DNA of 64,000 nucleotides, taken from assembly GCA_003155915.1 (NCBI GenBank), contig PMFA01000017.1, forward strand, positions 48,870 through 112,869, given 5' to 3'. Shown in pieces: positions 1 to 8,804 of this stretch. The stretch is from Acidimicrobiaceae bacterium (GTDB taxonomy: Bacteria; Actinomycetota; Acidimicrobiia; Acidimicrobiales; RAAP-2). The notes under the pieces are model-generated. The model worked only from the letters and a program-made list of their open reading frames with translations. It was not told where the DNA came from and searched no databases. A program made the translations under genes and the position numbers. The stretch's first letter is position 1; every line of letters starts with the position of its first letter.

Positions 1-2
1 AG

Positions 3-1274
3 GACAGCGCCACGTCCTCGGGATTAAGTGCCTACAACGGGACCGGCTCGATCACGTTCAATCTTTACGGTCCCGCCGACCCCACCTGTGGCGCCGCGCC
101 CGTCTACACCGAGACGGTCTCGAACTTCAGTGGTTCGGCGCGCACGTCGACCGGCTACACGGCCTCGAGCGCCGGCACGTACCACTGGGTGGCCAGTTTC
201 TCCGGTGATAGTGGAGATAGCGCCGCGAGTACGACCTGTGGCGATGAGCCGGTGGTGGTGAGCCAGGACACGACTTCACTCTCGACCACGCCGAACGTCA
301 CCACCATCACTTTGAGTGCGGCGACACCGCCGGTCTTGACCGACACGGCCGTGCTCTCCGGTGGCTACAGTCCGACCGGCACAATTACTTTCACGCTGGT
401 CAACAACGGCAACACCGTCGACACCGAGACGGTCGCTGTCGTCAATGGCGACGGCTCCTACACGACGCCAAAGGGCTACACCCTGCCGGCGACGGGCACC
501 GTGACGGGCACGTACCAGTGGAACGCGACGTACTCCGGGGACGCGAACAACGCGAGTAGCGCCGACAACAACAACGCCAACGAGCAGGTGGTGGTGAAGG
601 GTCGACCCGAGTCAACGACGACCTCGATGAACATCGCCAAGGGCAACGTCACCTACGGCGCCGAGGCGATCCAGACCATCAACGGGGTGGTGACCGGTCA
701 GAAGAACGACGGCGCCCCCGAGGGCAGCGTCAACGTCACCTACGGACCCAGCGCCACGCCGCTATGTAGCGCGACGCTGGTTGCGGGCACGGGCGACACG
801 TCGACCTATAAGTGTGCGTTGACGTCGAACACTCAACTCAACGCGTTCAACTACCTGACCGTTCGGGCCACGTTCGTCCCGGCGACGGTGTCATCCACCA
901 GTGCCAATTTTGTCTACACGACCTCGATGTCGGGAGCGTTCTCGGGCGACAACTTCCTGGTGAAGAAGGACTCGACGACGACCAAGGTCACCGTGTCGCC
1001 CAATAGCGTGACGTCGGGAGCTGAGTCGTCCGCCGTATTCTCGGTGAGCGTGAAGACCGGTAACGGCGAGACCGTGCCCAACGGCGAGATCGTCACTGTC
1101 AAGGTCGGATCGACGAGTTGCATGGTCACCTTGAGCGCGGGCGCGGGCACCTGTTTCATTGCCAACAGCGCTCTCGGTGTTGGTACTTACTCGGTGAGCG
1201 CCACCTACTCAGGGGACACGAACCTCTCGAACTCGAGTGGATCGGGACCGCAATTGACGGTGAAGAGGAAGTAG
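3..1274 (+). CDS. Exported/surface protein with tandem bacterial Ig-like domains (5' end missing)
   Basis: The frame is open from base 3 and ends at a TAG at 1272-1274, so the N-terminus lies outside the window; 423 residues are visible. The protein is rich in Thr, Ser, Val and Gly and shows several Ig-like units, each closing on a Y/F-S-G-D strand: SFSGDSGD near base 196, TYSGDANN near 529 and TYSGDTNL near 1204. This is the pattern of Big_3/Big_5-type Ig repeats in large bacterial surface proteins, where they act as extracellular stalk or adhesion modules. There is no sortase signal or C-terminal membrane anchor; the chain ends on TVKRK right after the last Ig unit. The function beyond an extracellular structural role cannot be read from this fragment. 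Confidence 0.85.
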   Translation, partial: DSATSSGLSAYNGTGSITFNLYGPADPTCGAAPVYTETVSNFSGSARTSTGYTASSAGTYHWVASFSGDSGDSAASTTCGDEPVVVSQDTTSLSTTPNVTTITLSAATPPVLTDTAVLSGGYSPTGTITFTLVNNGNTVDTETVAVVNGDGSYTTPKGYTLPATGTVTGTYQWNATYSGDANNASSADNNNANEQVVVKGRPESTTTSMNIAKGNVTYGAEAIQTINGVVTGQKNDGAPEGSVNVTYGPSATPLCSATLVAGTGDTSTYKCALTSNTQLNAFNYLTVRATFVPATVSSTSANFVYTTSMSGAFSGDNFLVKKDSTTTKVTVSPNSVTSGAESSAVFSVSVKTGNGETVPNGEIVTVKVGSTSCMVTLSAGAGTCFIANSALGVGTYSVSATYSGDTNLSNSSGSGPQLTVKRK

Positions 1275-1316
1275 CAGCCGACCGGAAATACGCAGAACGC
1301 ACCTGGCCAAAGCCAA

Positions 1317-1355
1317 GGCTGGACCCGAACCGTTCAAGGAGCTAGGGGTCCAGCC
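1317..1355 (+). terminator. Hairpin downstream of the Ig-like gene, possible terminator
   Basis: A perfect 10-bp inverted repeat (GGCTGGACCC at 1317-1326 and GGGTCCAGCC at 1346-1355) with a 19-base loop lies 43 bases after the stop codon. There is no clear U-tract, so it could stall transcription or protect the 3' end rather than act as a classical intrinsic terminator. Confidence 0.45.
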
Positions 1356-1474
1356 ACGGAGTAGAACTAACACGGTTTAGGCCACGCGCCAATGCAGGGT
1401 TGCATGACTAACACGTCGGGCGTCTGACACCAGCAACGTAGAACGAACTCAGTACTGTGGCTGACGGAGGCATC

Positions 1475-2167
1475 ATGAAATTTCTGCTCACATCCTCTGG
1501 CATCAGCAACCCGAGCATCAACGACGCGCTGGTGGAACTACTTGGCAAACCGATTGCCGAGTCGAGCGCACTCTGCATTCCCACCGGGACCTACCCGTTT
1601 CCTAATGGAGCAGAAGGGGCCTATAGGTTCATCCGCGGAGTCGCCAAAAGCCCCATGTGCGAATTGGGGTGGAAGTCGTTGGGAGTGCTGGAACTCACTG
1701 CTCTGCCCAGCATCAAAGAATCCGATTGGATTCCGGTGGTCCGAGAGACTGACGCCTTGCTGGTGTGGGGTGGCGAACCACTGTATTTGTGTTACTGGAT
1801 GCGGCAATCCGGATTGGCGGACGTGCTCGCGACGTTAGGGAACGAGACGGTCTACGTGGGCGTGAGCGGCGGGAGCATGGTGGTGGCTCCCAACTTCGGA
1901 GTGACCTATGACGGTCTGAACCCGCCCGTCGGCAGTGAAGAAGGTTTGGGGATGGTTGACTTTGCCATGATCGGTCACCTCGATAATCCGGACATGCCGG
2001 ACTTTTCCTTGGCAGGTCTCGAAGAATGGGCCGCCGGGGTACCGGGGCCGGCGTACGGGATTGACGATGAGACCGCAATAAAAGTGGTCGACGGAACTGT
2101 CGAAGTCGTCTCTGAAGGTCACTGGAAATTGTTTAATCCTCGAAACGGCGGCACTGAGTTCAACTGA
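1475..2167 (+). CDS. Peptidase E-like (family S51) / class I glutamine amidotransferase-like protein
   Basis: 230 residues. I chose the ATG at 1475 because a GGAGG ribosome site at 1465-1469 sits 5 bases upstream; a GTG at 1457 is in frame but less well placed. The fold markers of the S51 dipeptidase E family are visible: an N-terminal strand ending in TSSG, a DALLVWGGEP segment around residues 93-102, and the nucleophile elbow GVSGGS with the likely catalytic Ser at about 131. Family members hydrolyse short Asp-X peptides or belong to the related cyanophycinase group; the substrate here is not predictable. It stands alone between an Ig-like gene and a reverse-strand lipoprotein gene. A second, only distantly similar S51 protein is at 48649-49386. 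Confidence 0.75.
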   Translation: MKFLLTSSGISNPSINDALVELLGKPIAESSALCIPTGTYPFPNGAEGAYRFIRGVAKSPMCELGWKSLGVLELTALPSIKESDWIPVVRETDALLVWGGEPLYLCYWMRQSGLADVLATLGNETVYVGVSGGSMVVAPNFGVTYDGLNPPVGSEEGLGMVDFAMIGHLDNPDMPDFSLAGLEEWAAGVPGPAYGIDDETAIKVVDGTVEVVSEGHWKLFNPRNGGTEFN

Positions 2168-2272
2168 GGTTGAGCTGCCAGTGAATGGTTGCAGTTCGGT
2201 GGCGTCGAGCCTCCGACACGTGGCGACGGGACCTAGCGGTCTCGCGTGATGATGCCGTGAACAGTCCGATCT

Positions 2273-2626
2273 CTAAGCTGCTGTCTTCAAGCCGAGACCA
2301 TGGCAATCTCTCACCCCGTTGGTGAGTGCACGAATCATGGCAACTGTGTTCTGCGCACTTGCGGCGGCGTCGTAGGCGCGAACGACCTGCTGGAGAGAGT
2401 TGTCGTCCGTCTTCTTCAGAGCAAACAACGTGGAGATTGGCATAGATATCGCTTCGGACATTCCCGGAGTCGGTGTCGGTGGGACGCTGATGAGCTTGCA
2501 GGCGGCTGTTTCAAGTTGTCGTCGGTGTGCCGGAGCTTTCTGCGTGGACGCCGTGGTGGTGCACGCTGCCAGCAGTAAGCCGCATACCAAAACGCCGATG
2601 ATTTCGCGCTTCGCGTATTTGGTCAT
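2273..2626 (-). CDS. Small predicted lipoprotein of unknown function
   Basis: 117 residues from the ATG at 2626, which puts a textbook signal peptide at the N-terminus: basic start (MTKYAKR), hydrophobic core, and lipobox L-A-A-C with the lipidated Cys at residue 22. Upstream in-frame starts would add about 30 residues before the signal peptide and are less likely. The mature part is about 95 residues, with a Pro/Thr stretch and one Cys pair, and no family I recognise. It is monocistronic on the reverse strand. Confidence 0.6.
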   Translation of the reverse strand: MTKYAKREIIGVLVCGLLLAACTTTASTQKAPAHRRQLETAACKLISVPPTPTPGMSEAISMPISTLFALKKTDDNSLQQVVRAYDAAASAQNTVAMIRALTNGVRDCHGLGLKTAA

Positions 2627-2863
2627 TATCAAACACTTTAAGCACCGAGTCTTGCGTATGATCAGCGAGCATCGTGCTAAAACTACCTCCGGAAATCCGC
2701 AGTAAAAAGGTCGCATTCCGGTGACGCCGTACCGACGACGTCACGGCCCTTCTCAGTGAGGCGTGCTTGAGACCGCCGACATGAAAAGTGCACCAACGGG
2801 CAACTCGCTTTCATCTCCTTCGTGAGTCATTCGCCGCGTCCTCGGAGCGGTGATACTTGGTCC

Positions 2864-3718
2864 ATGAGTTTGACGAACCCTACGTTTCCGAATCGGCCCG
2901 ATAAACATCAAGGAACACCGCTGATTCGACCGGAGAGTGTCGTTCGCAACCTCCTTGACAATGCCGACGTGATTATCCCGGAGTGTGTGATTATCGGCTA
3001 CAGCAGTCGATTACACCCGTTGCTCGAAGCGCGAGGGTTTCAAAATGTTCGCGGCTACTCGGCACCTTGGCACTCGATGTGGCTGCAAGAACAGTCCGGC
3101 GCCGCTCGAGTCGGCGTGGTCGAGGGGTTCGGCTTCGGCGCGCCCGGAGCGGCCATTGTCATCGAAGAACTGACGGCTCTGGGCGTTCGTCGTTTTGTCA
3201 ATGTGGGCCTGGCCGGCGCACTGCCCAATGACGTTGATTTTGGTGACATCGTGCTCTGCACCGCCGCAATCCGAGACGAGGGAGTCTCACACCACTACGT
3301 ACCCGCCACTCGCTACGCGTACCCGTCAGCGGGTCTCACGGACGAATTGCGCCAAGCAATGTTGAGAAAGGGTGACCCGTTCACCGAGGGAATGACGTGG
3401 ACCCTCGACGCCGTCTATCGAGAGACCGTGGAAGAGGCGCTCGCGTATCGAGAGGAAGGGGTGGTGACGGTCGAGATGGAAGCGGCCGCCCTGTTCACTA
3501 TCGCCGAGGTACGGGGCGTCGAGATCGCGTCACTTTTCACGATCAGCGATCATCTCTTGGCTGATTCCGAGTGGCGCCCAGCGCCCAACAAGCAGTTGTT
3601 AACCGATGGATTGGCGCGAATCCTGGACGTTGCGCTCCGGGTGTTGTCTCCCGAGGGTCGCATTGAATCGAGCGTGTTGTTCGACAGTGACGTCGAGACA
3701 GAAGGACCCTTTACTTAG
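2864..3718 (+). CDS. Nucleoside phosphorylase family protein (uridine/purine phosphorylase type)
   Basis: About 284 residues from the ATG at 2864; a GTG at 2822 would add 14 residues and neither start has a strong ribosome site. The PNP/UDP phosphorylase core is visible: GFGFGAPGAAIVIEEL and the strand VRRFVNVGLAGAL around residues 100-135, then VEMEAAALFTIAEVRG near residue 205, the ribose-binding Met-Glu motif of this superfamily, and a late S-D (ISDHL) in the position of the base-contacting acid. Such enzymes cleave nucleosides with phosphate to the free base and ribose-1-phosphate. An N-terminal extension of about 60 residues precedes the core. The specific nucleoside cannot be called. 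Confidence 0.8.
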   Translation: MSLTNPTFPNRPDKHQGTPLIRPESVVRNLLDNADVIIPECVIIGYSSRLHPLLEARGFQNVRGYSAPWHSMWLQEQSGAARVGVVEGFGFGAPGAAIVIEELTALGVRRFVNVGLAGALPNDVDFGDIVLCTAAIRDEGVSHHYVPATRYAYPSAGLTDELRQAMLRKGDPFTEGMTWTLDAVYRETVEEALAYREEGVVTVEMEAAALFTIAEVRGVEIASLFTISDHLLADSEWRPAPNKQLLTDGLARILDVALRVLSPEGRIESSVLFDSDVETEGPFT

Positions 3719-3857
3719 TATCGAATCTGCCAAAACGTATTCGTCACATGAGTCATTCTGCGGTCGATTTATTTTTGTTGGATCGGGCGATGAGTAAATT
3801 GCCACGTCTCGACAACACGCATGTCTCGTCGGACATCGCGAAGGAGAGGCTCAATTC

Positions 3858-5114
3858 TCAAGGTAGTTGCGGCGTGAAGCGAGCCGCGAAGTTATGGATG
3901 TCGCCAATCGCAGCCAGGTTCGAATTCTCAGTCCAGTACTGGCCGACCACTTCGCAAGTTCGGACTACGGGACAACTCAGCCCGTCGACTTGACCCTCGT
4001 TGATCGCGCCGCTGTGGTATCCGATCAGGGTGCCATTACTCCACTTGCCGTTAGTCTCGCTGGCTAGCCAAGCGACGCTGCTCATACTGACTTTTCCGTT
4101 CCTCTTAGCGTGCGGTCCGTCCACGAGGCCAGCGACGACACAGTCCGTGGCACTGTGACACGAAAGGAGGTTGGCTGACGACCGAGAGTTTCCGTCCACC
4201 GTCCAGGCTTTGCCAACTTGGACGGGTTGGGACCACTGACCAACTCGACCCGAGGATACGAACGCTTCGCTGCCGCTGGGGGAGGAGATCCGTCCACCAA
4301 CGGTGCAGTCACGCATCGCTGGGCACGAGACACTGAGCACGGTCCAATCAGCCGGGAATGTGTCCACGGCGTCGGACCATCGACCGTTCGACTCCACGGC
4401 CTCGATCGAGCCGTACGTGCCGTGGACCGAACCAAGGCCGACCGCGACGCAGTTGCCTTCGCTGGGACACGACACATCGAGGAACTCAGTTACCCGCCCC
4501 ACTGCGGACACTCGGGCGCCGAGCGGTCGCGGGGCGCCCCAGCGTCCCGCCTTCTCGGTGAGCACCGCGGGGGCGTAGGTTGGGGTCGAGGCCGACTCAT
4601 TGGAGTACCGGAGGGTCCCGACGACCACGCAGTTGCGTCGGTCACTGCAAGTGATCTTGAACTCTTGGAAGGCTTTCGCGGACCCCAGGTTGAGCGACAG
4701 AGGAATTGCCTTCGCCCAACGGCCAGTTGCGTAGGAGACGGTGAAGTGCTCATCCTTCGTCGAGGTCTGCGACTTGATGTACCTACCGAACGCAACGCAG
4801 CCGCTGGCGTAACACGACGTCGTAATCAAGATTGAGTTCACGATCTTGCCGAGCTTCTTCGTGGGGTCGATCGGCGGTCCCCACCTCCCGTCTCGCTCCG
4901 TTTGGACCATGGCCTGACCGTCGGATACGTACCCGCTCACGACGCAGTTGCCCACGCTCATGCACGCCACTGACGTCGGACCGGATTTTCCGAACGACGC
5001 CGACGTGCTCAGCTTCGTGACGCTCACCGCCGCGGTCGTGGCGGCACTCACTGGGACGCTAAGGCCCAGCCCGATCACGGCCAATCCAATCGCCACTACG
5101 GCCCGTACGTGCAT
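3858..5114 (-). CDS. Exported seven-repeat Cys-pair beta-propeller-like protein
   Basis: 418 residues from the ATG at 5114, preceded by AGAGGGGAAAG as ribosome site. Residues 1-25 form a Sec signal peptide ending near VSA-ATT. The rest consists of seven repeats of about 50-55 residues, each with a short Cys-x5-Cys hairpin (x4 in the second), with pairs at 51/57, 101/106, 156/162, 216/222, 264/270, 319/325 and 381/387. Each pair is followed by V-x-G and later by an N/D-G-R/K-W turn. One disulfide per repeat and seven repeats fit a seven-bladed beta-propeller; this is inference from repeat number and length. No catalytic motif is seen. The neighbour at 5416-7752 uses the same repeat, so the two probably arose by duplication. 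Confidence 0.75.
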   Translation of the reverse strand: MHVRAVVAIGLAVIGLGLSVPVSAATTAAVSVTKLSTSASFGKSGPTSVACMSVGNCVVSGYVSDGQAMVQTERDGRWGPPIDPTKKLGKIVNSILITTSCYASGCVAFGRYIKSQTSTKDEHFTVSYATGRWAKAIPLSLNLGSAKAFQEFKITCSDRRNCVVVGTLRYSNESASTPTYAPAVLTEKAGRWGAPRPLGARVSAVGRVTEFLDVSCPSEGNCVAVGLGSVHGTYGSIEAVESNGRWSDAVDTFPADWTVLSVSCPAMRDCTVGGRISSPSGSEAFVSSGRVGQWSQPVQVGKAWTVDGNSRSSANLLSCHSATDCVVAGLVDGPHAKRNGKVSMSSVAWLASETNGKWSNGTLIGYHSGAINEGQVDGLSCPVVRTCEVVGQYWTENSNLAAIGDIHNFAARFTPQLP

Positions 5115-5415
5115 GGTCTTTCCCCTCTTTGACAGGATCGGCACCTCACGCAGTCAGGACTGGGCGCCCCAAATTGTATGTGATTGCGCTCTCGTACTGT
5201 CGCCCCTAACGGCAATCTCAGTTCCCCTGTGTAGCGGGGGCACTCACGATCAGCGGACTCACTCTCGGTAAGCGAACGGGGGGACTCAACCCAGTGAGGT
5301 AGGTCGTGAGTTCTTTCGCTGGACACGCGGCGGCGAAAGTGCGATTACCGAGCCCGAGAGAGTGCGCCCAAATTGGGCCGGTCTCGGCATCGGCGACTTC
5401 TCGACACAACATTTC

Positions 5416-7752
5416 CTATGGCTTCAATGGCGTCCTCGTACTGGCGAAGAACGGCGAGGATGTGTCGGCGGAATAACTACCGACGACGGCACAATTATTG
5501 TCGTTCCCACACGAAACCGCCTGAACGTAGTCATAGTTTCCGGCATCGAGTTTTGCCATTCCCGGGACTTCTATTGCCCGATTCCATTTGCCGTCGATCT
5601 CGTCGGCGACGAATGGAGCGTTTCCAGAGCTGAACTTTCCACTGACGGTGTACATTCCGCCAACCACACAGTTACGCGGTGAGCCGCACGACAGCGTCCC
5701 GTTGTTGAAGCCCTCATACGACGCGTTCGTCGGTCCTCGGAGATTCAGTGCCCGTCCCCATGTTCCCTTCGTCTCTCGAAGAACAAACAGCTTTCCGCCG
5801 TTTCCGCGGTAAAGGCTGCTGCCGAGCGCGGTGCAGTCACCCGACGCGCGACATGACAACGAAGTGATCCCGGAATTGCTGTTCAGATGAAGGTCCGGCG
5901 GCCCGGTGACCGTTTCCATCTGGCGCCACGTTCCGTCGACTTCGTTGGTCACGAAGCCGATTCGGTCGCCCGAGCGATTGGCGTACGTGCCACCCGCGCT
6001 GCAACTGTTCGCGCTGCCGCAGGAGATTGACGAGACGCTCGAGCTGAACCGACCGAACGCCGTGACTCCCGGCACGGGAATCGCCTTTCCCCATACGCCA
6101 TTCGTCTCAGAGTCGATGAGTGCGTTCTGAGTACTCGCGAACGCACCACCAATGGAGCAGTTGCCAACTGACCGGCACGCCACCGATGAGACATTGACAT
6201 ACGGCGTGTTCGACGGCGGTAACGGCATCGCCATTGCACGTTGCCACTGACCGTTCACTTCATCGATGATGAAGGGCCTGGGCGGATTTGCTGCTTGGGC
6301 CGTGACATTTCCCTCGTAATTGCCACTCACCACACAGTCAATTGCCGACGCGCACGCGATGACGTCCGAAAGGATGGCGTTACCTCGCGGTATCGTCAGA
6401 CCACTGATCGTGAACGCGCGAGACCATTTGCCGTGTGATTGGCGCACCGCGAACACCTTGGTCAGCTGAGAGGCAGTCGTGTACCAACCAATAGCGGTGC
6501 AGTGCTGCCCCGTGGTGCACGAGAGGGCATCCAACTGGCCACTATTTTCCTGACTGATTGTCGTCAACCCTGGAGGGATCGTGGCTCGCGACCACACGCC
6601 GTTGCGTTCACTGTCGACAAAGGGCTGCGTGACGTGGCTATTCGAGATGAAGCCGACCGCGCTACACGAATGACGCGAAGCGCACGCGACTGAATTGACA
6701 GCAACTTCATCCCCGACGTTGTTGAATCCAACGGGACCCTTGACCTGCTGCGCCCCTCGCCACGGACTCACCGAGAGTGGTACCGCGAGTGGCCCCGAAC
6801 TCAGAGCCGCCGCCAGATCGGAAGCGTCGGATTTAGTGACGGCCGACAACTGCATCTGACCTTCGAACGAACTGAACGAGGCGTTCGCCGGTTGGATAAA
6901 TGGCGCTTCAACGATGACGCCGTTGAGGTCCACCGCGAGTTGCCGATGAAAGTACGTCTTGGCCACCTGGTCCCATTGTCGAGACTCAATTGAGTCAAGA
7001 GTTACGTCCACAATCCATACGCCGGAGAGAGGTTTACGAACAATTGCGGCCGATACCACCCTGGACGTGAGCGTCAAGAGTGTTGGGCCGACCAAGTAGC
7101 GCGGCGTGTCACTGGTTTCTCCATTGAGGAGCGGTAGTAGAGCCCAGGAGTTCGGCGACTTCGCATCTTGAGCGGGAGTGGTGGTGGCCCGGGTCGTGAG
7201 GGCCGGATCGGACTTCAGGCTCGGTGACGAGAATCCTGAGACGGTCGGGGAATCATATTGCGGACTCGAGCATACGGACGGAAGTGGGACCGGTGAGACG
7301 GGACCGCTTTGCAATCGGGCATAACAGGCCACCGATCGAACGAGCAGTTCGGGTGACGACGTGAGAAACGAAGTCGAACTTGCCAGTTCCTTGGGTCCGT
7401 TGATAACGACCAACTTGCCGTGCGACACGGCAACCGAGGCGTTCGTGAAACCCACGGCGTGCAAACGCGCGGTCATCACTCGTTGATCGGCCGAAAGCTG
7501 CGTCGTGCTCGACGACCCCGAACCATAGGGATAGAGCGTGACGGCGAAGGCGGTGTTGGAGGCCAGACCAATGACGAGCACTGATGCGCTTACGGCAACC
7601 GCAAGCAGACACGCGCCAATCGTTGATACCCGAGCTCGAATCCGTCGCTGATGGAGGCGAGCGTGCAACGCGTGAGTTGGAAGTGGTGTGCGTGGGGAGA
7701 CCGAAGCGATGGCTCGGTCGAAAAGCTCTTGTACTTGATCAGTCGGTGACAT
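5416..7752 (-). CDS. Membrane-anchored protein: SecD-like exodomain plus eight-repeat Cys-pair propeller
   Basis: 778 residues. Residues 1-43 are cytoplasmic and basic, 44-66 form a single membrane helix, and the rest is outside. Residues about 85-145 resemble the first periplasmic segment of SecD (LSADQ...ARLHAVGFTNASV...KLVVINGP). Residues about 225-330 match the SecDF P1 head (VDLNGVIVEAPFIQPANASF...LAAALSSGPLAVPLSV). From 350 on there are eight repeats whose Cys pairs begin at 357, 412, 468, 526, 578, 634, 689 and 748, the same repeat as in 3858-5114. The start overlaps the end of the ECF sigma gene by 14 bases, so the two are probably translationally coupled and the short cytoplasmic tail may bind the sigma factor. 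It is not a SecD translocase: the other SecD membrane helices are absent. Confidence 0.75.
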   Translation of the reverse strand: MSPTDQVQELFDRAIASVSPRTPLPTHALHARLHQRRIRARVSTIGACLLAVAVSASVLVIGLASNTAFAVTLYPYGSGSSSTTQLSADQRVMTARLHAVGFTNASVAVSHGKLVVINGPKELASSTSFLTSSPELLVRSVACYARLQSGPVSPVPLPSVCSSPQYDSPTVSGFSSPSLKSDPALTTRATTTPAQDAKSPNSWALLPLLNGETSDTPRYLVGPTLLTLTSRVVSAAIVRKPLSGVWIVDVTLDSIESRQWDQVAKTYFHRQLAVDLNGVIVEAPFIQPANASFSSFEGQMQLSAVTKSDASDLAAALSSGPLAVPLSVSPWRGAQQVKGPVGFNNVGDEVAVNSVACASRHSCSAVGFISNSHVTQPFVDSERNGVWSRATIPPGLTTISQENSGQLDALSCTTGQHCTAIGWYTTASQLTKVFAVRQSHGKWSRAFTISGLTIPRGNAILSDVIACASAIDCVVSGNYEGNVTAQAANPPRPFIIDEVNGQWQRAMAMPLPPSNTPYVNVSSVACRSVGNCSIGGAFASTQNALIDSETNGVWGKAIPVPGVTAFGRFSSSVSSISCGSANSCSAGGTYANRSGDRIGFVTNEVDGTWRQMETVTGPPDLHLNSNSGITSLSCRASGDCTALGSSLYRGNGGKLFVLRETKGTWGRALNLRGPTNASYEGFNNGTLSCGSPRNCVVGGMYTVSGKFSSGNAPFVADEIDGKWNRAIEVPGMAKLDAGNYDYVQAVSCGNDNNCAVVGSYSADTSSPFFASTRTPLKP

Positions 7753-8227
7753 TGAGTGTGTCCTTCACTTGGAGCGACGCCTTGGAGATGGCGGCGTGCA
7801 AAGTGGCCTTGACGGTACCCTCCGCGCATCCCATCACCTTGGCGATCTCGGGAATAGTGAGCTGAGAAACGTAGCGCAGCAGTAATGCCTCTCGTTGGCG
7901 GTCGCCGAGGCCGTCGAGGAGTTCGGTGACCATAATTCGCGCGTCGACCTGTGCCTCTTTCAAGTCAGTTGTCGGGGGCCCAGCCAGGAGTTCGTACTTC
8001 GTTGTTTGCCGGACACGCCGCCGATGATCGTCGCGTCCCTTATTCAGGGCCACGATCATCGTCCAACCCTCGGGGTGATCGAGTCGTGAGATCCTCTTCC
8101 ATCGTCGAAGCGTTTGGAAGAAGGCTTCTTGAGTTATTTCCTCCGCGAAATCGGGGTCACGAAACGCCAGGGTCATTGCTCGGCGTACGCGGTCGTAACT
8201 CGCTTCGTAGTAGGCATCAAAATCCAT
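7739..8227 (-). CDS. ECF-type RNA polymerase sigma factor
   Basis: 162 residues from the ATG at 8227 (MDFDAYYEASYDRV), with GGAG 11 bases upstream; a longer frame to 8404 carries a non-homologous leader. Region 2 is seen in residues 10-75 (DPDFAEEITQEAFFQTLRRW, then GWTMIVALNKGRDDHRRR) and region 4 in residues 105-155 (LGDRQREALLLRYVSQLTIPEIAKVMGCAEGTVKATL). It should direct RNA polymerase to a small set of promoters. It is the first gene of a pair with the SecD-head/propeller protein, which takes the place normally held by an anti-sigma factor. It is divergent from the small membrane protein at 8405. Confidence 0.88.
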   Translation of the reverse strand: MDFDAYYEASYDRVRRAMTLAFRDPDFAEEITQEAFFQTLRRWKRISRLDHPEGWTMIVALNKGRDDHRRRVRQTTKYELLAGPPTTDLKEAQVDARIMVTELLDGLGDRQREALLLRYVSQLTIPEIAKVMGCAEGTVKATLHAAISKASLQVKDTLNVTD

Positions 8228-8404
8228 CTGGCGGAACGCTCCGTTCGGCCTCGCGCTTGGGTGTCCGATAATAAGACGAACGGGAGGACCATTTCGTTTA
8301 TTCGAGAAGGCCGTTGACTGAAGGAATTGCGAATGTCTTTTCAGATTCGACCGCTCTGCATTCGCGGTCGGTCCGAGAGAAGTGCCGTCTCGTACACTGA
8401 GCAC

Positions 8405-8605
8405 ATGGTGCGTCGCCTGTTTACGTGGAGGATGAACCTCTACCGACTCATCGTTGGCGTCATTGTGCTGGCTATCGTTATCCCGGCATGGATATCCGGG
8501 GTCCAGGCGATGTGGCTTGTCGCAATAGTGTGCATCCTTGTCGTCATTGGCGCCGTCGCTGCGGGCACACGTGTTCGGTCACTTCGAAACTGGTTGCGTC
8601 ACTGA
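8405..8605 (+). CDS. Small two-helix membrane protein
   Basis: 66 residues from the ATG at 8405. After a short basic N-terminus (MVRRLFTWRMNLYR) there are two hydrophobic segments, roughly residues 13-31 and 35-54, and a basic tail (RVRSLRNWLRH). An in-frame start further upstream is possible. It is divergent from the ECF sigma gene and separated from it by about 180 bases, so it could be a target or partner, but nothing in its sequence proves that. No family is recognised. Confidence 0.5.
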   Translation: MVRRLFTWRMNLYRLIVGVIVLAIVIPAWISGVQAMWLVAIVCILVVIGAVAAGTRVRSLRNWLRH

Positions 8606-8804
8606 TCGCGTGCAGCGTTCCATTGGCAGATTTCTAGACGCCCGTCGGAGAATTTGTGCGTTGGACCTCCGACGCGAGCGAGGACCGTCTGCTCCACATG
8701 GCACAGCGCTGACGGTACGTCGGATCGCTGGTTTAGAAAACGGTCTTGGATAGCCAAATGACAAGGTCTATTCGAAGCAGTTGTGAGACGCGTAAAGTCG
8801 TCGG

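Noticed and set aside
5416..7752. Calling the SecD-like protein a Sec translocase subunit
   Set aside because: It has a single membrane helix and no SecD C-terminal membrane domain, and two thirds of the exterior is a propeller.
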